64,000 bases of DNA from Cliona cf. orientalis (Eukaryota; Porifera; Demospongiae; Clionaida; Clionaidae). Below the pieces are notes generated by a model. That model was not told the origin of the DNA. It did no database searches and worked only from the letters and a program-made list of their open reading frames with translations. Made by a program: the position numbers and the translations under genes. Location: assembly GCA_963930775.1 (NCBI GenBank), contig OZ005690.1, positions 4,820,225-4,884,224 of the forward strand, in the 5' to 3' direction. Shown here in pieces: positions 57,755-64,000 of this stretch. Numbering within the stretch: position 1 is the first letter of the stretch; every line of letters starts with the position of its first letter.

Positions 57755-58262
57755 TATAAGATTTGTCAACAATTCAGCTGCCAAAGGTGGTGATCACATT
57801 TATGGTGCCTCTCTAAAAAGTGGATGTTCCCCTGATGATTCAATAATATATAGCTTTCAGATCTTATACCAGTTTTTCTGGTTTGACCCTGGGTTTGATT
57901 CCTTATTATCAGCAGTCTCAGCTGATGCAACACGCGCCTGTATCTGTGACGAAAATGGGCAACCAGTTTGTGAAACAGTAGATGTAGATAATATTCTAAC
58001 CTATCCAGGAGGGCAATTTTCCTTGCCAGTAGTAGTAGTAGTTGGAGGTGATTATGGAACAACAACTGGATCAGTTTATGTATCATTTACACACTGTCCC
58101 TTAACTATTGCAACCCCAGTGGAATGAATAATTATTATTGATCTCAGTAATCCCAGACAACCAATGTGTCTTAAACCGGGCTGGAATTTTATGTGGTGGC
58201 TGCAAAAGGAATTACTCCTTGGCTATTGGATCTTCTTGTTGCATTCGTTGCCAGGTGTAGGA
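57755..58262 (+). pseudogene. Inverted fragment of the beta-helix/multi-span gene
   Basis: On the + strand, opposite to all other copies, it reads VNNSAAKGGDHIYGASL, SAVSADATRACICDENG and GGDYGTTTGS. After a stop and a frame change come NQCVLNRAGILCGGCKRN and SLAIGSS. This matches the middle of the 31242-34231 protein. Frame breaks and flanking transposons mark it as non-functional. Confidence 0.85.
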
Positions 58263-58275
58263 ATATTGCTTGTTC

Positions 58276-58508
58276 TGGTAAGCGCGCGAAAATATTTTGC
58301 CCTGTTATTGAAAATGTCATAAAAATGCACTTTTGAGGAGAAATTCTCATGAATTTGGTAGTGTAAAATTACAATTTGGAGGTTTTAGACTGATAATAGT
58401 CAATATTTGATACAAGTCAACAATTGTTCCGAATAAAATATAATGTAAAGCTGAAAATCTGGGGGGGGCTTCAGCCCCCAACCCCCCCCCTCCCCCCGGG
58501 TGTATACA
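58276..58508. mobile_element. Diverged relative of the 35133 element
   Basis: aagcgcgcgaaaatattttg at the left, and cttcagccccc followed by gggtgtatacaccctt at the right. Arranged directly head-to-tail with the next copy. Confidence 0.5.
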
Positions 58509-58793
58509 CCCTTGCTTTGTGGCAACTGCGCACAAAGCGCGCGAAAATTTTTGATCCTATTATGTCCAGAACCTTAAAAATCAGCCATTTCTAGCAATTA
58601 TTTCCCAAATTTGTTGTACATTTTTGGCTATCCAACTATGATTACAGTGAATACAACTAGACTCGGAATTTCATCTAACTTTAACAATCCCATGCATATA
58701 TAGCTAGTACATAAATTATGCTCAAAAAGTGGGGGGGTTAAAGCCCCCCCCCTCCCCCCCCCCAGCCCCCACCTGTCTACACCCTTGTACTAG
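58509..58793. mobile_element. Second copy of the 35133 element
   Basis: Body aligns closely with 35187-35432 (gcgcgcgaaaatttttgatc, caattatttcccaaatttgt). The right end is ctgtctacacccttg. It cuts the gene fragment that resumes at 58794. Confidence 0.75.
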
Positions 58794-59398
58794 TCTTAGT
58801 GCTCCGCCTTGATATCCCCTATTGTTTAGAAAACTAATCTGCCCCATAATAGTAAGAGTACTTGAAAACAGCATGATTGCTATCAGAGATATTGCTATCT
58901 TTAATGGTGAGATGGACATTTGTCAATATCATTGTTACAGTATACTCTCAATGAAGATACAATTAAAAGTGTGATATTTGTGATTTGAGAGTTTACTACT
59001 GATTTATGAGTGTACAAGGAAATCTTTGAACCCGTAAAGCTTTCAAAAGTCATAATATTATTATTCTTAACTGTAGTGGCAGTTTTAATATTTTGCACTA
59101 TGACCGATGTAGTATCATTAGCATTGTACCTATTATGTGTAGAGTGTAAGGATTCACAGGACATCCAAAATTATAAACTATCACCATGATACCACTATCA
59201 ATAGTGTGATTTCCTTGAATAAAAGTCATCATAACAGTATTATTTTCAGGCAGTCCTATAATTTGTCAGTTTCAGTGCCATAATTGTTCAAACTGTCACA
59301 TTGATATCCTGATGGGCAATCGACATTTTGAGGAAAATAGGGTCTGACGTAGTAGACAACATCATTATCACTGTATACACATGATAAGGCTAAAAGAT
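58794..59398 (-). pseudogene. 5' fragment A of the beta-helix gene, unit 3
   Basis: From 59398 leftward it encodes the N-terminal region (NLLALSCVYSDNDVVYYVRP, NVDCPSGYQC), then frameshifts into beta-helix repeats (VVNSQITNIT, NNRGYQGGAL) before the transposon at 58793. Its first codons are fused to fragment B at about 59399. Confidence 0.8.
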
Positions 59399-60187
59399 TC
59401 ATAATTGATAGAAGCATGAAGAAACATAGCTATGTGCATTGATCATCATTTGAGGATGCACCACAAAGATTGCTCCTCCAGCATTTTCTGCATAGTTTCC
59501 CTGAAAAATCACCTTCGTCTCCTTAGCAATGTTCATTACTGCTCCTACTAGCATCAGTGCTCCACCTTGATATCCCTTATTGTTGTGAAAACTAACATGC
59601 CCCACAATAGTCAGGGTACTTGAAAACAGCATGATTGCGGTGGATAAGCTATCAGAGAAATTGCTATCCTTAATGGTGAGATGGACATTTGTCAAAATCA
59701 TTGTACTCTCAATAAAAATGCAATTTGAAATTGTGATATTTGTGATTTGAGTGTTTACTACTGATTCATCAATGTACAAATAAATCTTCGAACCCATAAA
59801 ACTTTCTAAAATCATATTATTAACTGTAATGGCGGTTTCAATATTACGTACTATGACTGATGCAGTATCATTACCATTACCTCTGATATGTAGAGTGTAA
59901 GGATTCACAGGACATCCAAAATTGTAGACATTGCTATCAGTACTGTGGGATCCTATAATTAGGATCATTGTCACAGTGTTATTTTCAGGTAATTCCAAAT
60001 CATCAGTGCCATAATTGTTCAAAATGTCACATTTATACCCTGATACTGGGCAATCCATATTTTCAGAAAAAGAGGGTCTGACGTAGTAGACAACATCATC
60101 ATCACTGTGTACACATGATAAGGCTAAAAGATTCACCATCAAGATTTTGAAATTGATTCTCCACTGCATGCTACTTATCACAGCCAC
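59399..60187 (-). pseudogene. 5' fragment B of the beta-helix gene, unit 3
   Basis: An open frame of 262 codons with signal peptide, VYYVRPS and beta-helix repeats (NITISNCIFIESTMI, LTIKDSNFSDSLST, NNKGYQGGAL). It runs through the place where the unit 2 gene is frameshifted, so it shows the likely original frame. It ends at a junction (CFYQL then stop) where the start of fragment A follows. A secreted beta-helix-only product is conceivable; a truncated relic is more likely. Confidence 0.8.
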
Positions 60188-60500
60188 TTTATATAGTATA
60201 TAATATAGCTATAATTATGTCCTTACTTCTCTGTGATATATTGCACTTGTAAGGTTTGTTAATTAGGTGAAGATTATAATATTGAATCCTGTTGAGAACC
60301 AGTGAACTGTTCATCACTTTTTGGGACACACTGTAGCTGAGATTCCCAAAACAAACATGATACATTCAAGGCAATTAAAGTGTTGATGTCAACATTAAAT
60401 TCCAGATGTTTCAACTTGTGAAAAATGTAGTTGAATCCACACGAAATCCATAAACTCCACCGCATGACACATAGCTAGCCCTTATGTTATGCATTTGCGT
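60188..60500. other. Upstream flank of fragment B
   Basis: Resembles the upstream flank of the unit 2 gene (34232-34640) in order of short matches, ending at gcgtatcca, where the next transposon starts. No gene seen. Confidence 0.6.
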
Positions 60501-60509
60501 ATCCATAAT

Positions 60510-61410
60510 GGCTGTATACAATCGGTGGACTGGACTGGTGGACTGGACTACTGGACTGATAGATTTTCATTTAAAACGCACATTTGGAGGCTCTATAATG
60601 AGGTGCAATGGAGGGAAATAGCTCCAACTGTAGAAACACTCGGACACTCTTGGTTTTACTACCCCCGCCTATCAACCACGCCCACTATCGTGGCTCAAAG
60701 CACAGGCAAAAATGAGACTGAGTTCCAAGTTATTGTACGTTTAGTGGCTTCAGCCTCAACTGAAACAGTTTATTTGCTGATACCAGTTGCTGTATCAGCC
60801 TTGTCACCAGAGCTCCCTCCTCCCTCAACTTCGTGCAGTATCATGTGCTGGGTGGCCCGGCACAGACTTGAAACTTTGGGCAAGCTACCTTCTTTGAGCT
60901 GCTATCCTATATGCCGTAGTATAATATGCAACTTGCATGCATTATATAGTAGATAATCTGACAGAGAATCTAGGTATCACAATCCAAGAAGACACTGACC
61001 CCTATCTGGTGTAGCCTAGGCTAGGCGGCTTAGATTCAGATATAGACCCTAGTACGTAATTTCCCGAGTGATAAGTACTGGGCCATGCAGGGATATTTAG
61101 AAGACATCTTTTTTTATTGAGATAAACTGAACCTTATGCATGCATGCCATCTATGGTAGTACTGCAGTCTGTCCTCATTTTTTTGTTCCCTCACCTCCAG
61201 TCCATACCCTCTGAACATAAAATGGTATAAAGATCGTCACACTTATTGAATAGTCGGCGCTCTAGCAGTGTAGGCTAGAAGCTTCGAAGATCGTGTTAGC
61301 TACCCAGCATGCTAATCAACCACAGGGCAACATTATGGAGCATCTCCGAATGAAAATCTATCAGTCCAGTAGTCCAGTCCACTAGTCCAGTCCACCGATT
61401 GTATACAGCC
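60510..61410. mobile_element. MULE-like element, 901 bp, 9-bp target duplication
   Basis: Inverted termini of about 58 bp start GGCTGTATACAATCGGTGGA and contain tandem GGTGGACTGGACT. ATCCATAAT at 60501-60509 and ATCCACAAT at 61411-61419 form a 9-bp duplication with one mismatch. The uninserted site is visible at 34603 (gcgtatccacaa). An internal + frame (to 60956) has no recognisable domain. Confidence 0.8.
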
Positions 61411-61426
61411 ATCCACAATTGATAAT

Positions 61427-61986
61427 GAATGCACAGGAGTGCAAAACCCTCACCGCTACACGCATGCATGACTCATGCACATGTAGTCCAGATCTATAGT
61501 AGCTAGTATAATATTATGTCAGTGTGTACGCCTGCTCCGAATATTTAATAAGGAGTATTGAACTAGATACATACTACCATAGTATGTATCTAGTTCAATA
61601 CTATATACATACCCTGCACCTGAGGTAGTCCAGAGTCAGTGCATGATATAGGCTGGAGGGAAGGCACCTGCCTATGTCACTATAATAACTGAAAGCCTCT
61701 GTGACTACTAACTTAAAACTCAATTATGCACTTGAGAGCCACTGCCTGTTTACACTGTCACTGCATTGACAACTGACCAGCAAGGCATAGAATGGCAATT
61801 TGCAACCACAGCTGCACACTATTATGCCACTGGGCAGAACTTAACGTGACCACTCTTCCTTGATGCCCGGTAATCCTCAGATGGGTACTTTCTCTCAGAC
61901 GACCCTTACCATACGGACGGACGGACGGACAAAAATCGCCTAACGATTGCAGTAACCCTCCGCCTACGCTTTGCGGCGAGGGTTAA
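61427..61986 (-). mobile_element. AACCCTC-terminal MITE, full-length copy
   Basis: Runs from AACCCTCACCGCTAC to GCGGCGAGGGTTAA with GGACGGAC repeats near the right end. Contains a perfect inverted repeat at 61554-61602 (23-bp arms around cca, core tgaactagatacatacta) absent from other copies. Confidence 0.8.
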
Positions 61987-61997
61987 CTATTGACATG

Positions 61998-63244
61998 CAG
62001 GGCCTGTTTGGGGCGAGCCTGAGCTGAGCCTCTGTCAGTAGCTGCGACTCAAAAACTTTAATAAAGCCATAGCACGATAAATCTTGAAGACTACTGGTAC
62101 AGATCCAAGCAAACAATGACAGACAGTCTCATAGTGCCGTGTATATGCCTGTAGGTCTACAGCTGCATGATAGTCCCCTTCCATCCTTCAGTACCGACAG
62201 TCAATACAAAGTTTTACCAGAGTCATCAGTGAGCAGTACGTCTAGTCTATCTTTATCGTATTCTTAGCTGGTCCTTGCGCTATTGAGCTGATGACAGGCT
62301 CTATCTCGCTCAGAGTGTCCTCCTTTGGAGCCTTCTGCTTGCTTCTGTACGGCGCACGATGCGCTCTCTCTCTTTCGCGCCTTCTTTGAAGCCTTTTCTC
62401 TCTCTTCGCTTCAGCAGATTGAGTGTTAGTAGAACTCATACTAAAACAGTAGCAAAGAGTCGTAATAAAGTGGCCTTTGAAATAATTCAATGTGTCAAAA
62501 AAACACGTGACTATGCTGACGCAAATGTTTTCATGCGGCCTTTTGAAATATACCGCGCAGCGCTGTACAATGTCTATGGCGGTTCGCGCGTGACGGACGT
62601 ACCATACATAATAATTGGGGCGAGCCTGAGCGAGCCCCACATAGGCGAGATGAACGCTCGCAATCCATATATTATTATTATTATTATTATTATTATGTAT
62701 GGTACGTCCGTCACGCGCGAACCGCCATAGACATTGTACAGCGCTGCGCGGTATATTTCAAAAGGCCGCATGAAAACATTTGCGTCAGCATAGTCTGGAC
62801 TACGGGCCGTATACACACCGTTCTAATTTAGCGAATTGCAAATTTACACTCGTGCCTGCATGTATTGTTGATCAAGTGTAAAGCTAGCTACGTAGCTACC
62901 GTAGCGCGCCGGGCTCCAAAGGAGGAGAGAGCGAGACAGAGCTCGTCGTCAGCTCAACAACGCAAGGATCAGCTAAGAACGCGATGAAGATAGACATATT
63001 GCTAACTGGCTGACTCTGACAATAAAGCCAAAATTAAATTTTCTCTAGACTGTTGGTATGTGGAGGGGACTATCATGCAGCTGTATAATAGGCCTGCATG
63101 GCACTATGAGACTGTCTGTCATTGTCTGCTTGGATATATTGTGTCAGTCGATCTATTGTGCTATAGCTTTGTTTAAAGTTTTTGAGTCTCAGCTACTGAC
63201 AAAATTTCAGAGGCTCAGCTCAGGCTCGCCCCAAACAGGCCCTG
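61998..63244. mobile_element. Compound foldback element, about 1.25 kb
   Basis: Outer inverted arms are about 61998-62335 and 62905-63244, starting CAGGGCCTGTTTGGGGCGAG at both ends. Nested inside is a perfect 103-bp inverted repeat (62511-62613 and 62691-62793). A minus-strand frame within the left arm (from about 62440) encodes an arginine-rich stretch (KREKRLQRRRERERAHRA) of unknown origin. CAGGG tips suggest hAT ancestry, but I see no clean 8-bp duplication. Confidence 0.75.
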
Positions 63245-63550
63245 CATGACACTAGTAATAATAATATATGGATTGCGAGCGTTCACCTCGTCTATGTGGG
63301 GCTCGCTCAGGCTCGCCCCAATAAGAAATTTAAACTGATACTGACAAAATTGGATTACTATAAGGCTGGTGCAATTATAGTTAATTGCATAATTATTGTT
63401 AATCAATAATAATTACTATGCACAAAACAACACTCTTATAATTATTAAATTTTATTATAAATATATTACATAACTTCACTAAGCTTATTATACTATAATA
63501 TTACTGTGATCCTGCTGTGCATGTTATATAACAGTATAATAATTATGTCA
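63245..63550. other. Flank between foldback element and next membrane-protein gene
   Basis: 63264-63323 is an inverted copy of 62614-62672 (gcgagcctgagcgagcccca region). The remainder is AT-rich with no gene. Confidence 0.6.
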
Positions 63551-64000
63551 CAGTGGCTTTATCGGCTACCAACTTTATACTCTGTGACTCTTAATAGCTT
63601 ACATATTCACACTCTGATCAGCATGAGTGGTACTCTTCAAGAATGTGAGCATCCTTTGAGTCTACCTCAGCATTTCTTTTGATTTTTACATGAAATCGCT
63701 CAATCAGTTTCTTTGGGATCAAATTCCATACAACAATTCCGCAAAACTCAACAAGTGCAGCAGTTATGGACAAGCTTAGTAGTATCGTCATGCCATCCTT
63801 GTTGTCTCGAAAGTAAAGATATCCATTTGCTAGTACTATAAAATTTACCATAAAGGAGCACTCCAGTAATGCAACAGATATATGCTTGTATGGTCGCACA
63901 CTGATGACGTAACAGAGGAGGAAAATCGAAACAGCAAGCAAAAGTAGTACACTAATTTCTGGTACGGTGTACAGTGTGAGGGACGACACTAAAAGCAGCA
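63551..64000 (-). CDS. Beta-helix/multi-span protein, C-terminal part of a further copy
   Basis: Reads leftward from the window edge: SSLTLYTVPEISVLLLLAVS, RPYKHISVALLECSFMVNF, YLYFRDNKDGMTILL and NLIPKKLIERF. It ends HILEEYHSC at a stop at 63618. An insertion of about 12 bp relative to the 31242 gene creates that stop and removes about 20 tail residues (SEYVSYQES in the paralogue). Three to four membrane spans are visible. The rest of the gene lies beyond 64000, so whether it is intact cannot be judged. Confidence 0.8.

Noticed and set aside
57766..58086. Leu/His-rich minus-strand frame
   Set aside because: It lies antisense to a clear + strand fragment of the beta-helix gene.
60489..60956. 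155-codon + strand frame
   Set aside because: Begins outside the element border and runs into the MULE-like terminus, with no recognisable domain; treated as incidental.
62359..62816. Paired open frames of nearly identical peptide on opposite strands
   Set aside because: Produced by the perfect inverted repeat; the Ile runs come from an ATT repeat.

Overview
The window looks like nuclear DNA from an early-branching animal, most probably a demosponge. The reasons are: spliced genes whose exons follow extracellular domain boundaries in phase 1; scavenger-receptor cysteine-rich (SRCR) plus immunoglobulin (Ig) receptor genes in tandem; an AT-rich background dense with small inverted-repeat transposons; and a beta-helix plus multi-membrane-span gene family that I associate with sponges and cnidarians. 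The species cannot be named from sequence alone.

The backbone is a tandem array of SRCR-Ig type I membrane receptor genes, all on the + strand. Gene 1 (662-6226) is visible only from its last SRCR domains to its stop. Gene 2 (9593-29768) and gene 3 (36365-52330) appear complete, each with 19 exons, predicting 1476 and 1477 residues. Each protein has a signal peptide, seven SRCR domains, four Ig-like segments, a cysteine-bearing membrane-proximal region, one membrane span and a short tail with a conserved tyrosine motif. Gene 1 and the 3' part of gene 3 (1 to about 6.34 kb and 46119 to about 52.44 kb) are nearly identical including introns, so that duplication or conversion is recent. Gene 2 is a more diverged paralogue.

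Genes 2 and 3 are each followed by a minus-strand gene for a beta-helix/multi-membrane-span protein. After gene 2 it is nearly whole but carries two frameshifts (31242-34231). After gene 3 it is broken into at least four pieces, one inverted (56268-60187). Another copy enters at the right edge (63551-64000). The ancestral repeat unit was therefore probably a receptor gene plus a convergent membrane-protein gene. Gene 1 lacks this partner inside the window; repeats and a LINE (non-LTR retrotransposon) occupy that space.

Most of the remaining sequence is mobile DNA. A CACTA/EnSpm-like DNA transposon with two divergent genes sits in intron 8 of gene 2 (about 14855-21830). Two decayed LINEs lie at 7451-9021 and 53036-54855. 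There are many short inverted-repeat elements (MITEs), several with clear target-site duplications of 8-9 bp (22732-23169, 43921-44178, 2173-2482, 60510-61410), and long foldback structures (2907-3720, 29296-29626, 61998-63244). I saw no rRNA, tRNA or CRISPR. Exon coordinates are hand-derived from splice signals, phase and paralogue alignment, without transcript evidence.
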